From a virus, in IMG/VR virus record IMGVR_UViG_3300046507_000745, positions 1-44,918 of that record: a stretch of 44,918 nt of DNA. One strand, 5' to 3'. Numbering within the stretch: position 1 is the stretch's first letter; the number at the start of each line of letters is the position of its first letter. A model generated the notes under the pieces. The model saw nothing but the letters and a program-made list of their open reading frames with translations, did no database searches and had not been told where the DNA came from. A program made the translations under genes and the position numbers. Positions 21,782 to 30,086 of this stretch are shown here, piece after piece.

Positions 21782-22318
21782 TCAGGGGCGGAGGGCCTCG
21801 GCGGCGAACATGCCGAACATCTGACCCACGACTTCGGCCTCGACGTTCGGGATCGCAGCCAGAGCCGGCATGTCCGGCCGCAAGGCGAAGCGACGCGGAC
21901 CGGTCTCGGCCTCCGCCACCATTGGCAAATCGTTCCATTCCGACCGCCAGGCGAGCCGCGTGAAGCCGTCGGGCTGCTGCAGGTTGATCAAGTCGGCGCG
22001 GCCGTCCTGGACCCCGACAAACCGACCTTCCGCGTTGAAAACAGCGACCTTGAGCGGCCGGGTCGCGTGCGTCTCGACCTGCCAGCGCCAGGCGCGCTCG
22101 ATCGCGACGGTGAGACCATCGAGGCTGTCGGCGATCCTGGCGGTCACCTCCTCCTCGATAGCGACGGCGAACGCCACGGCGTCGACCAGCCGCGATAGGG
22201 CCAGGTCGATCGTCGCGTTCGCGGAAGCCGCCTCTGCGTCCGCTTGGATTTTCGAGACGACCTGGGCGGCCAGCGCGGCGACCAGGGCCTGAACGTCGGG
22301 ATCGGCGGCGTCGATCAT
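21782..22318 (-). CDS. Tail-tip protein, unknown family
   Basis: The product has 178 residues. An N-terminal helical third (DPDVQALVAALAAQVVSKIQ, then a long Ala-rich coiled segment) is followed by a beta-rich domain (RPLKVAVFNAEGRFVGVQDG). It starts three bases after the J-like stop and precedes the fibre gene. A role linking the tip to the fibre, or in fibre assembly, is inferred from position. Confidence 0.6.
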   Translation of the reverse strand: MIDAADPDVQALVAALAAQVVSKIQADAEAASANATIDLALSRLVDAVAFAVAIEEEVTARIADSLDGLTVAIERAWRWQVETHATRPLKVAVFNAEGRFVGVQDGRADLINLQQPDGFTRLAWRSEWNDLPMVAEAETGPRRFALRPDMPALAAIPNVEAEVVGQMFGMFAAEALRP

Positions 22319-22321
22319 GGA

Positions 22322-25153
22322 CTAGCTCTTGTAAATGGCGCTGGGCCGAAGCTTCACGCGCGTGGCGTAGAGCTGTGAAGAACCGCCGGTGAGGTTCGCC
22401 CAGGCGCCGACCACGATCAGGATGTTGCCCGTCGCATTGGTGCGGATCTGGAAGGGGATCGGCAGAACGCCTGGATTGCCGGGCTCGACCAGAAGCGACG
22501 CCCCCGTGAGTGTCGTCGAAACGGCGCCCGACAGGACCAGGTCCACCCAAAGGCCGACTTGGTTGACCGGGTCGTCGTTGCTGCACTGCACCCAGACGTC
22601 AAGATCGACGGTCGTGTAGCTGCCGTCCGTGCTCTGGACGGCCACGTAGAGCCCGCCACTGGAAATGTTCGTATAGGGCGAGGTGCCGATGAGGGTGGAT
22701 CCTGTGATGTCCAGGAAGCCCGCGTTCGCGAGGGCGTTGTTCTTGAGATACTGGGTGTCAATCTCGTTGAAGACGCCCTTGTCGGCGGTGAGGGTATGGG
22801 CCGTGACCTTGCTGGCAACCACGACGTTGGTCTTCAGCAGGGGCGTCGAGATTGAATCGTCGGCGATACGGGTTTCGGTGATCATCGGCAGGTAGGCCGT
22901 GGTCGCGGCCAAGACCGACGAGAACGACGACGCGTTGCCCGACTTGTCGATCGCCCGAAGCCAGTAGTACCGCGTCACGCCCTCGCCGAGGCCACTACGC
23001 GAAGTGCTGTTCCGTCCGCCCGGGCGCGCGGCGACGGTCTTGAGCTTGGTTGCCGAACCGAAGCTGTTGACGGTCGCCTCCCAGATCTCGACCTTGTCCA
23101 GATCGCCGTCCGACGGATCGGTCCAGGACAGGAAAATCGTCTGAAAAGCGGCGTCGTAGGTCACGCTGGACGGCGCGCTGGGCGGCGTGGTGTCCGTTCC
23201 ACCTGGTGGGCTGACGAATGACCCCGAGAGCAGCGTGATCCACGAGCTGGGCGTGATCGCGCGACCGGGAACGCCGAGGGGAACCAGGCGCACCTGGATG
23301 AAGCCCGCCGACGGCACGCCGGCGGTAATATTCAGCAGTCCCGCATTGACGTCCGACGTACTGGTCGGCGTCACCGCAGTCCCGCCGTTCGGACGAACCT
23401 CGGCGCGGATCGACGTGATCGCCGAGTCGACGGGCGTGGTCCAGGTGATCCGGACCGCTGGCAGGGCGCTCCCGTCGGTCCCGCTCAACACGATCGCCGT
23501 GGCGGTCACGCCGGCCAAGGCCAGGGCGCCGACCGGCGACATGACCGGCACGATCGGCGGAACCACTTCCGGCCCGCCGAAGCCGTAGACGGAATAGGCC
23601 GTTTCCTCCAGCGCCAGCGTGTTGCGCCAAGCCTGGTCGACTCCGTACTTGGTCACCCGCACGGTGACAGGCTCGCCGCCGGTGCGGCGCTCCGAAGTGT
23701 AGGTCCCCCAGTCGCCCTCCTCGATGCCCGCCCACTCCGGCGGCAGGGTCAGAACGCCCCGGCGCTCCAGCCGGGCGCCGCGACGGCGGATCTCACCGAT
23801 ACGCAGCGCCTGGCTCCGGTGACGCACCAGGACCAAACCCAGCTGCAACTCCTTGGGTCCGCCGTCCTGGGCGATGTCGGTCTCGTCGCGCAGGACCCCG
23901 GCCGTCGTCATCGACCATTTCTGGTCCGGCTCAACATAGCTGACGACCACGCTGTTGATGCGATCGGCGTCCGACAGCTCGTTGGACCATTGCACCGCGG
24001 ATCCTACCACCAGGTCGTCATCGGTGATCTCGAACACCGGCGACTTGGCCTGGCCCGGGTCCACGGCCACGCCGCCTTCGGGCTGGATGACCTGACCGGC
24101 CATGGCGTCGGCGAACCACTGCTCGACCGTGTCGAAGGTCTGGTCCGCGCTGATCACGCCGCCGACGCGATAGCGCGGCTCGGTGAAGGTCGAGCCCGTC
24201 GTGGCGTCGGTGACGGTGACCAGCTCGTCGCAGAGGTTCGCCGGGGCGAAAACCCGCTCGGGCGGCGCCTCGTATACCGACAGGCCACGCCCCAGCATCA
24301 GGCTGGTCGGCTGATCGACCTGCTCAAGGTAGTAGGACCCCCGGCTGTAGTTGTAGCGGCAGATCTCGGCGTTGTCGGACCACTCGCGGGTGCTCGGATC
24401 ATCCCAGCGATGCGACCCCGAGCCGCCAGAAACCGTGCTGTCCTTGCGGGGGTCGTAGCACAGCAGGCCCTTGACGACCCAGACGAACGACGGCCGGCCG
24501 GTCGTCCAGATCGGCGACTGCGCGTCGGGGGCGTCGGCCTTGTATGCGACGATGACCCGGGCGACGCCCTTGAGCGCCCCGGTGGCGGTCGCCGGGCCCA
24601 GGCCCGAGAGATCGCCCGGAAGGGCCGCGTCAGAGCCCGTGCCAGCCCGCCAGTAGACCCGCAACTGGTTGTTGTAGCCAGGAACAAAGCCGTCGCCGGT
24701 ATAGGCGACATACGTATCGTTGACCTGAAAGCCAGTGAGGCTGTGGCAACGGTGATCTGCCACGGCGATGACCAGGACGTTCCAGTCGGTGTTGTTGGAT
24801 CCGCCGAACCAGAAGACGTCGACCAGCGACCCGCCGGTCCCGGCCTCGCCCAGCAGCATCTCGCGCGGGACCTCGCCCACCGTCATGGCGGCGACCGAGG
24901 CTTGACGATCGCGAGCGGCGGCCGCCTTGGAGCCACTGGTCTTGGACAGCGCCCAGCTGGCGGCGGACGTGTAGATCACCGAACCGAACGCGACCAGGAA
25001 GTTGCCGACGGCGGCCGCGACGCCAGCGCCGACCAGCACGTTGACGACGGCGACGATCGCCGTCGTGATCGGATCCGCATGGGCGATCGACGGCGTCAGC
25101 AGGCCGACCGCGAAGGCAACGCCGATCAGTCGGCCGCGCAGGACGCGCGCCAT
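22322..25153 (-). CDS. J-like tail tip / host-specificity protein
   Basis: The product has 943 residues. The N-terminal 70 residues are hydrophobic (RLIGVAFAVGLLTPSIAHADP, then AIVAVVNVLVGAGVAAAVG) and even mimic a Sec signal peptide; hydrophobic N-termini recur in J/I proteins of lambda-type tails. A central phage-tail domain (about 80-530) follows, with FWFGGSNNTDWNVLVIAV and SLMLGRGLSVYEAPP. Fibronectin III-like repeats cover about 560-760 (PPSAPSSVTYDAAF, then YYWLRAIDKSGN), and the C-terminus ends in a fibre-binding region. ATG 25153 overlaps the upstream stop (ATGA). This is the largest tip protein and probably forms the central fibre or baseplate hub. Confidence 0.82.
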   Translation of the reverse strand: MARVLRGRLIGVAFAVGLLTPSIAHADPITTAIVAVVNVLVGAGVAAAVGNFLVAFGSVIYTSAASWALSKTSGSKAAAARDRQASVAAMTVGEVPREMLLGEAGTGGSLVDVFWFGGSNNTDWNVLVIAVADHRCHSLTGFQVNDTYVAYTGDGFVPGYNNQLRVYWRAGTGSDAALPGDLSGLGPATATGALKGVARVIVAYKADAPDAQSPIWTTGRPSFVWVVKGLLCYDPRKDSTVSGGSGSHRWDDPSTREWSDNAEICRYNYSRGSYYLEQVDQPTSLMLGRGLSVYEAPPERVFAPANLCDELVTVTDATTGSTFTEPRYRVGGVISADQTFDTVEQWFADAMAGQVIQPEGGVAVDPGQAKSPVFEITDDDLVVGSAVQWSNELSDADRINSVVVSYVEPDQKWSMTTAGVLRDETDIAQDGGPKELQLGLVLVRHRSQALRIGEIRRRGARLERRGVLTLPPEWAGIEEGDWGTYTSERRTGGEPVTVRVTKYGVDQAWRNTLALEETAYSVYGFGGPEVVPPIVPVMSPVGALALAGVTATAIVLSGTDGSALPAVRITWTTPVDSAITSIRAEVRPNGGTAVTPTSTSDVNAGLLNITAGVPSAGFIQVRLVPLGVPGRAITPSSWITLLSGSFVSPPGGTDTTPPSAPSSVTYDAAFQTIFLSWTDPSDGDLDKVEIWEATVNSFGSATKLKTVAARPGGRNSTSRSGLGEGVTRYYWLRAIDKSGNASSFSSVLAATTAYLPMITETRIADDSISTPLLKTNVVVASKVTAHTLTADKGVFNEIDTQYLKNNALANAGFLDITGSTLIGTSPYTNISSGGLYVAVQSTDGSYTTVDLDVWVQCSNDDPVNQVGLWVDLVLSGAVSTTLTGASLLVEPGNPGVLPIPFQIRTNATGNILIVVGAWANLTGGSSQLYATRVKLRPSAIYKS

Positions 25154-25548
25154 CAAACCGCGCTCCAGGCGCAAACCATCGCGGCGCGCGGCAAGCGCAT
25201 CTGGCAATGTTCACCTGGCCCGACGAGCGTTTCGCCCTCGATGATGGCCAGTTGCACGCGTCCGTGCTGATCGCGCCAGCCGGCCACGTCGCCGCGCTGG
25301 GCCATGGCCGGCGAGACCGGCGTTAGGACGGTGCTGACGGCGGCTTCCATGCCGCCCAGGCGCGTCAGGAGACGCGCCGCGCCTCGGGCGGTCTTCCAGC
25401 GTCCGCGATAGGCGGCCAGCTTGTCGACGCCCGTTTGGGCCAGGACGGCGTCGGCCGCGTGGATGACGCAGCAGTGGCCATCCCATGCGAACGGCGTGCG
25501 CATGTGCGACGCCACATAGCGATGCAGCGCCTCGTAGTCGCGGACCAT
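25153..25548 (-). CDS. DUF6950-like tail assembly protein (NlpC/P60-like)
   Basis: The product has 131 residues. The sequence MRTPFAWDGHCCVIHAADAV around Cys27-Cys28, with GHCCVIHAAD as a core, fits the DUF6950/NlpC-P60-like small tail proteins that precede the tip protein in siphophages. A conserved Cys and a later His/Asp region (GDVAGWRDQHGRVQLA) are compatible with a cysteine peptidase fold. Palindrome copy 7 lies inside its N-terminal coding region. Its stop overlaps the J-like start. It probably processes or assembles the tail tip, or cuts peptidoglycan at entry. Confidence 0.72.
   Translation of the reverse strand: MVRDYEALHRYVASHMRTPFAWDGHCCVIHAADAVLAQTGVDKLAAYRGRWKTARGAARLLTRLGGMEAAVSTVLTPVSPAMAQRGDVAGWRDQHGRVQLAIIEGETLVGPGEHCQMRLPRAAMVCAWSAV
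25486..25502. repeat. Dispersed palindrome copy 7 (TGCGAACGGCGTGCGCA)
   Basis: One mismatch. It is in the 5' part of the DUF6950-like gene and encodes MRTPFA. Confidence 0.75.
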
Positions 25549-25559
25549 GTGGGTGAACC

Positions 25560-26186
25560 TCAGCCGTAATATTTTTCGTAGTAGCCGCCGCCGGCGACGG
25601 CGCTGTAGGTCGTGCCGGTGACTGTCGCGGGGATCTTGCCGCCCCAATAGGTTGTCTTGGTCCCGGCGTAGGTGACCGCCTTGAACCCGTTGTCCGACGG
25701 GTCGTTCAGCTTCTGGTCGGCGTCGCTCCGCATACGCCCCCGGAAGCGACCCAGCCCCTTGGCCGCGCCTTCGATCAAGGCGCTCAAGGTCGCCTCGCCC
25801 CCGACGGTTTCGTTGCTGACCAGCTGGTCCAGCCGGCCCCGAGTGAACACCTTGGCGTCCAGCAGGGTCTGCTGATTGCGATCGAAGATCAGCCGCCAGA
25901 TGATCGTCGGCGCGTTTCGCACCGCGCTGGTGTCCAGCAGCGGCAAGATCTCCGGATCAACCCCGCTCAAGGTCAGCGTCGTCTCCTGAGCTGCGCCGCC
26001 CAGGGCGCCCGCCGAGACCTGGGCGATCCCGCGATCGCCCAGCCCCTTGAACACCAGGTCGTCGATCGTCAGCAGGCCAAAACCGCCCCAGACCTGGATT
26101 GGCGTGGACGCGGCGATCAGGACCGCGCCCGACACGACCGCGCCGTCCTTCAGCGCGGCCAGGGCGGCCGGGGAAAACACCTTCAT
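25560..26186 (-). CDS. Tail protein, unknown family
   Basis: The product has 208 residues, mainly beta-like in the first part (VVSGAVLIAASTPIQVWGGFGLLTIDD) with a Gly/Tyr-rich C-terminus (TYSAVAGGGYYEKYYG). It is coupled to the upstream gene by an ATGA overlap (26183-26186) and precedes the DUF6950-like gene. The order tape measure, two beta-rich proteins, NlpC-like protein, J is the usual lambda-like tip order, so this is a distal tail or tip protein. I cannot name the family with confidence. Confidence 0.7.
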   Translation of the reverse strand: MKVFSPAALAALKDGAVVSGAVLIAASTPIQVWGGFGLLTIDDLVFKGLGDRGIAQVSAGALGGAAQETTLTLSGVDPEILPLLDTSAVRNAPTIIWRLIFDRNQQTLLDAKVFTRGRLDQLVSNETVGGEATLSALIEGAAKGLGRFRGRMRSDADQKLNDPSDNGFKAVTYAGTKTTYWGGKIPATVTGTTYSAVAGGGYYEKYYG

Positions 26187-26866
26187 GGCTGCAGGTCCTG
26201 CAGGCCGGCGACGACGCCCGAGAGCGAGCCCCGGGTGTTGACGTCGCCGATCTCGGTCTCGCCCGGGATCAATTTCATCAGGCAGGCCGGCTTGTCGAAG
26301 TGGGCGACGGCGTCGACGGGCACCAGCGTGTGGATCGCCGGCCGGATCGTCAGGGTCACGCCGCCGCCGGCCGAAGCCTGGGTAGCGACGGCGATGCGAA
26401 CCAGGGCGCGGCGCGCCTCGCCGCCCGTCGTCCATTTGAAACCGACATAGTCGCGCTCGCTGAGCACCATGTTCGCCGGCAGGCCCGTCAGGACGAGCTG
26501 CGGCTCGCCCTCCGCGCTCGTGGCCCGTGCCCAGGTGCTGGCCGAGCCATCGAAGGCTCCGCCGCCGGCCCGGGACAGGCCCGCCAACTCAGTGTTGATG
26601 TAGGCCAGCGGATAGGGGCGGCGGTAGTCGCGGCCCAGGAAGTAGCGGCCAGGACCGTCCAGGCGATCGACGAAGGCCGACCAGATGGCCGACCGCGCCG
26701 GGCCCAGGGACTCGCCCAGGGTGAAGCGGCCGTACCAGAGCGGAACCCCCGCCGAGACCCCGTTCAGCCGGCCGCCAGCGTTCGGCGACAGGAAGTCGAC
26801 GCGCTTCAGCTCGAACGTCATCGCACCAGGCCCGGCGTCGGGCATGGCCAGGGGGAAGTCGGTCAT
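26183..26866 (-). CDS. Minor tail protein (distal tail type)
   Basis: The product has 227 residues. The N-terminal half (MTFELKRVDFLSPNAGGRL, then PLWYGRFTLGESLG) and LDGPGRYFLGRDYRRPYP resemble distal-tail or gpM/L-like minor tail proteins of siphophages. The C-terminus is helical and includes HTLVPVDAVAHFDKPACLMK. It follows the tape-measure gene in transcription with a 12-base gap and overlaps the next gene. It is predicted to connect tube and tip. Confidence 0.68.
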   Translation of the reverse strand: MTDFPLAMPDAGPGAMTFELKRVDFLSPNAGGRLNGVSAGVPLWYGRFTLGESLGPARSAIWSAFVDRLDGPGRYFLGRDYRRPYPLAYINTELAGLSRAGGGAFDGSASTWARATSAEGEPQLVLTGLPANMVLSERDYVGFKWTTGGEARRALVRIAVATQASAGGGVTLTIRPAIHTLVPVDAVAHFDKPACLMKLIPGETEIGDVNTRGSLSGVVAGLQDLQP

Positions 26867-26878
26867 CGGGCGCCCTTG

Positions 26879-29278
26879 CTAGATCTGGCGACGGGCCTTG
26901 GCGTCCGCATAGGCCTGGACGGCATTGGCCTTGAAGCTCTTGCGGTCGCGGTCGATCTCCCCGCGAAGCGCGCGGATCTCATCGGCCGTGCCCTGCAGGT
27001 GGAAGGTCGGGCTGTAGTGGAAGTTCACGACCTCGCCGGCGCTGACGTTGGCCGCCCGGGTTGCCATCCCTTGGACCATGGCCTGGGTCGCGGCGGCGGT
27101 GTGAACCTTGGAGCCGCGCGGCAGATCGACCACCTCGGGCCCGTACTCGCCGACGATCGAAAGGCCGCCCGGCGCGAAATTGGTCCCGCCGGCGAACTTC
27201 GGGACGAATTTGAGCGCCTTCTGGATCAGTCCAACCGTTCCGCTTCCATCACGCGAGCCAAACAGGCCCGACGTCAGGCTGTCAGCCAGGCCAGATGCGG
27301 CCGCGTAGCGGAGGCGGTCCTTGAAGACGTCGAAGAAGCTGCCGCTGGTCATGCCGGCCATCAGGCCGTCGTGGAAGGCGTCGCCGGTTGTGACGCGCAG
27401 CTGCTCACCGTATTCCCGCAGTTGGCTGTACGGCTGGATCTTGACCCCCGCCATGGCCTTGGCCAGGGCGTCCTGCGACGACACGAAGCCCTCCGGATTG
27501 GAGCGCTCCTTGCGTAGGCGATCCGACTCCGCTTGCATCTCGGCCGACATCTGGGCCCGAGCGTTGACCCGGGCCTGCTCCAGCGACAGGCCCTCGCGGA
27601 CCCAGCGGTTGATGTCTTCCTGCAGGCGGCCCTGGCGCTCCAGGTAGTCGAGCGCATCCTGGTTGCCCATGGCCTGCGCCAGGCGGCGCGCATTGTCGTT
27701 GGCGTGGTCGGCGCGCTGGCCTTCCAGCCGGATCTGCTCCTCAAGGTCGCGCTTATCCTTGCGCGCCTCGGTCGCCCGCTCGCGGCTGGCCTTCTGGCCG
27801 GCCCGCACCGCCTTGTCGTGGGCCTGTTGTAGCTTGGCGGCCTGGTCTGCGGCCGAGGTATAGCCGGCCTTGAGGGCGGAGATCTCGGCGTCGATCTTTC
27901 TGATGGTGTCGTCGCCGTCCTTGCCCCCCAGCGACAGATAATTTTTGCGCTCGTTTTGCTTGTCGGTCAGCGCCTGGATCTTGGGATCGCGGTACCGCTT
28001 GACGATCGCGTCCCGATTGACGTCGCGCTCGTTATTCGCAGCGTCGAGTTGCCGCTTGGCGTCGTTCGCGATCCTCGTTCGAGTCGCATCGATCTCGGTT
28101 TTCAGATCGGCCGCCTGCGCGTCTAGGCCGCGCGCGAGCAAGTTATTGCGGCGCTCGATCAGCGCGGTCAGTTGCTCGCCGTCGGTTCCGCCATCCATGG
28201 CTATGGCGATCGCGTGACCGATTTTGCGCCACACGTTCGACGCCGTCGTGCCGAGCCTGTCGAGAACGGCGTCCCAGTCCGACGTCGCTGTTTTAGCGTC
28301 GATCAACGAGCCGTTCAGATGATCCACCGCGGCCTTTTGAGCCTCGGCGCCACGGCCGGATTCGTAGAGGTTCTTGATGTGCTCGAGCTCGGCCGCGCTC
28401 AGGAAATGAAGCTTGTCGTTCAGCTCCTCGACGCCCTTCGAGCCGGTTGAGAAATGCTTCGCCAGGTCCTGGGTCGCGGCGCCGACGTCTTGCCCTGTCG
28501 TCAAGGCGTACCGCTTGGTCAGCCCGATCAAATCGCCGAGCACGTTGCCGCCGATCTTGCCGGTGCTGACGTAGGCGATCCCCATGTCGGTAGCCGCCTT
28601 GACGCTGACTTCGCCAACGTCGGCCCCAACGCGGGCATATCTATCGAACTCCTCCGCCGTCACCCGAAGTGTCCGACCCAAGCCCTGGGTCGCCGCGTCG
28701 ACGCGGTTCTGCTGCGCCTCGTACTGCATGCCGGCGACCGTCAGCGCGATGACGCCGCCGGCCAGGACGGTGACCGCCCCGCCCAGAGCGAGCATCGCCG
28801 GCGTCGCGCGGATCCCGGACTGCGCCAGGGCGTCCAGGATCTGCGGACCCTGCTGGATCGCGATCATGCCCGGGTCCATGCCCATGGAGGCGGTCGTGAA
28901 GATATCCGCGCCCTGCCTGGCCAGGTTCAGCCGTCCGGCGCGCTGGCCACGGGAAAGGCCACCCGGAGCCCCGTCGCCGCCGATGATGTCCGAGGGCCGC
29001 CAGTTGCGCCCGCCGCCCACGCCCAAAGTGCCGTTGATCCGCGCCTGGGCTTCCTCGGCGAGCTCAGCCTCCCGCGCGGCCTGGGCCAACTTCCGGTAGC
29101 CGGCGATCTGGCGATCGGTCAGCTCGCCGGTGTTCTGAAGGACGCGGTTGGTCCGGCCGAATGCGGCCTCGCCACGGTTGCCGGCGTCCTCCAGCGCCTG
29201 GCCGACCGCCGCCGCATCGCGCTGCAGCTCGGCCTTGCCGTCCGTCTTCAGGCGATACGAGATCTGGCGCGTGGTCAT
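26879..29278 (-). CDS. Tape-measure protein
   Basis: The product has 799 residues. An N-terminal segment is followed by a TMP_2/gpH-like core (GADIFTTASMGMDPGMIAIQ, with QGPQILDALAQSG) containing a hydrophobic stretch at about 175-200. Long helical coiled coils (about 380-640) follow, and a C-terminal PGGLSIVGEYGPEVVDLP motif typical of tape measures. By the rule of about 0.15 nm per residue the tail would be near 120 nm. It is preceded by the frameshifted chaperone pair, the normal siphophage order. It sets tail length and is ejected with DNA. Confidence 0.95.
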   Translation of the reverse strand: MTTRQISYRLKTDGKAELQRDAAAVGQALEDAGNRGEAAFGRTNRVLQNTGELTDRQIAGYRKLAQAAREAELAEEAQARINGTLGVGGGRNWRPSDIIGGDGAPGGLSRGQRAGRLNLARQGADIFTTASMGMDPGMIAIQQGPQILDALAQSGIRATPAMLALGGAVTVLAGGVIALTVAGMQYEAQQNRVDAATQGLGRTLRVTAEEFDRYARVGADVGEVSVKAATDMGIAYVSTGKIGGNVLGDLIGLTKRYALTTGQDVGAATQDLAKHFSTGSKGVEELNDKLHFLSAAELEHIKNLYESGRGAEAQKAAVDHLNGSLIDAKTATSDWDAVLDRLGTTASNVWRKIGHAIAIAMDGGTDGEQLTALIERRNNLLARGLDAQAADLKTEIDATRTRIANDAKRQLDAANNERDVNRDAIVKRYRDPKIQALTDKQNERKNYLSLGGKDGDDTIRKIDAEISALKAGYTSAADQAAKLQQAHDKAVRAGQKASRERATEARKDKRDLEEQIRLEGQRADHANDNARRLAQAMGNQDALDYLERQGRLQEDINRWVREGLSLEQARVNARAQMSAEMQAESDRLRKERSNPEGFVSSQDALAKAMAGVKIQPYSQLREYGEQLRVTTGDAFHDGLMAGMTSGSFFDVFKDRLRYAAASGLADSLTSGLFGSRDGSGTVGLIQKALKFVPKFAGGTNFAPGGLSIVGEYGPEVVDLPRGSKVHTAAATQAMVQGMATRAANVSAGEVVNFHYSPTFHLQGTADEIRALRGEIDRDRKSFKANAVQAYADAKARRQI

Positions 29279-30035
29279 TTCGGCACCGGGCTCCAGGCGA
29301 AGATGATGAAGGCTTCAGCCCGGGGCAGCACATCCGCGAGCAACAGCGGATCCGCGCCGCGCGCCTGGGCCAGGGTGAAGGCGGCGGTGAAGTCCAGGCC
29401 CACGACGCCGCCCATCGGGGCGAGGCGGACCTGGTGGGCGCAATCCAGGATCACGCCCCAGACGTCCTCGGCCGCTGGGCTCAGCGGCGCGGGCGTGGCG
29501 ATCAGCTTGCCGGCTTCGGACCGGTGGATCCGGTTCGTGAGCGGGCATTCTTCGCAGGGCGTTTCGCAGACGGCGCAGAAGTCGCGGCCGCCCCAACGCT
29601 CGACGAGCGGTTCGCTGCCCTCTTCGCTTCCGCCGGCGAACCACCAGCGTGCGGAAGCGATGATCCGTTTTTTTCCGACTCCCGGGCCAAGGCCGGGGCG
29701 ACGTACTGCGCGTGGATGGCGCTGTAGACCTCGAAGTTCTCGACCATCAGCAGCTCGATCGCGTCGAGCAGTTCGGGCGAGAACTCGGCGGCCTGGTCGG
29801 GCGCGGCGTCAGTGTCGAAGCCCTCCCAGCCGGCCAGGCCCGCGCGGACCGCGCCGATCGCATAGCCGACGTCGCCGATGGACTGATCGTTGGTGGCATT
29901 GACCGAGGACCAGTAGGACCGGATCGCGCCCAGCCGGACGCCGGAGCCCCAGGGGCGGAGGAACAGCTTCGCGCCCTCGGGCAGATGGACGGTCACCAGC
30001 TCGGGCGCCGTCGGGATGGTTTTCAAGGTGAGCAT
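29275..30035 (-). CDS. Tail assembly chaperone fusion GT (programmed -1 frameshift)
   Basis: The G frame reads from ATG 30035 to codon AAC at 29669-29667, slips back one base on A-AAA-AAC, then reads a -1 frame of 130 more codons to TGA at 29275-29277, giving about 253 residues. The T part (RWGGRDFCAVCETPCEECP, then ATPAPLSPAAEDVWGVILDC, then FTAAFTLAQARGADPL) is far more protein-like than the zero-frame C-terminus, has four cysteines and ends by ATGA overlap with the tape-measure start. Lambda G/GT and many siphophages make tail chaperones this way; the longer product bridges tape measure and tube protein. Confidence 0.85.
29502..30035 (-). CDS. Tail assembly chaperone G (zero-frame product)
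   Basis: The zero-frame product has 177 residues. The N-terminal 110 residues (LTLKTIPTAPELVTVHLPE, then SVNATNDQSIGDVGYAIGAV) match G-type tail chaperones following the tail tube gene. After the slippery codons the zero frame encodes a Ser/Ala/Arg/Lys-rich tail (KRPAKNARSRTGSTGPK) of low complexity, typical of a terminating G C-terminus. ATG 30035 is preferred over an upstream ATG at 30074 that would start inside the palindrome with no ribosome-binding site. Confidence 0.85.
   Translation of the reverse strand: MLTLKTIPTAPELVTVHLPEGAKLFLRPWGSGVRLGAIRSYWSSVNATNDQSIGDVGYAIGAVRAGLAGWEGFDTDAAPDQAAEFSPELLDAIELLMVENFEVYSAIHAQYVAPALARESEKNGSSLPHAGGSPAEAKRAANRSSSVGAAATSAPSAKRPAKNARSRTGSTGPKPAS
29667..29673 (-). 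promoter_or_regulatory. Slippery heptamer A-AAA-AAC (-1 frameshift site)
   Basis: On the coding (minus) strand the frame GAA AAA AAC places the canonical X-XXY-YYZ heptamer AAAAAAC exactly in register. The slip opens the 130-codon T frame. A downstream stimulatory structure was not identified by eye. Confidence 0.85.
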
Positions 30036-30056
30036 GGGGGTGTCCGGGGCGGCCCA

Positions 30057-30073
30057 TGCGAACGGCGTTCGCA
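30057..30073. repeat. Dispersed palindrome copy 8 (TGCGAACGGCGTTCGCA)
   Basis: Perfect copy in the 51-base gap between the tail tube gene stop (30087) and the G start (30035), flanked by CA and TG so that the dyad extends further. Confidence 0.9.
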
Positions 30074-30086
30074 TGGGCGCGCGGGG

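Noticed and set aside
20572-21963. Very long rightward open frame in the fibre region
   Set aside because: It lies antisense to the tail fibre gene in GC-rich DNA, where codon bias opens opposite frames; its product is Arg/Gly/His-rich and resembles no protein.
23819-27517. Long rightward open frames antisense to the tail tip genes
   Set aside because: Composition bias of high-GC coding DNA; the minus-strand genes have family motifs, start-stop overlaps and ribosome-binding sites.
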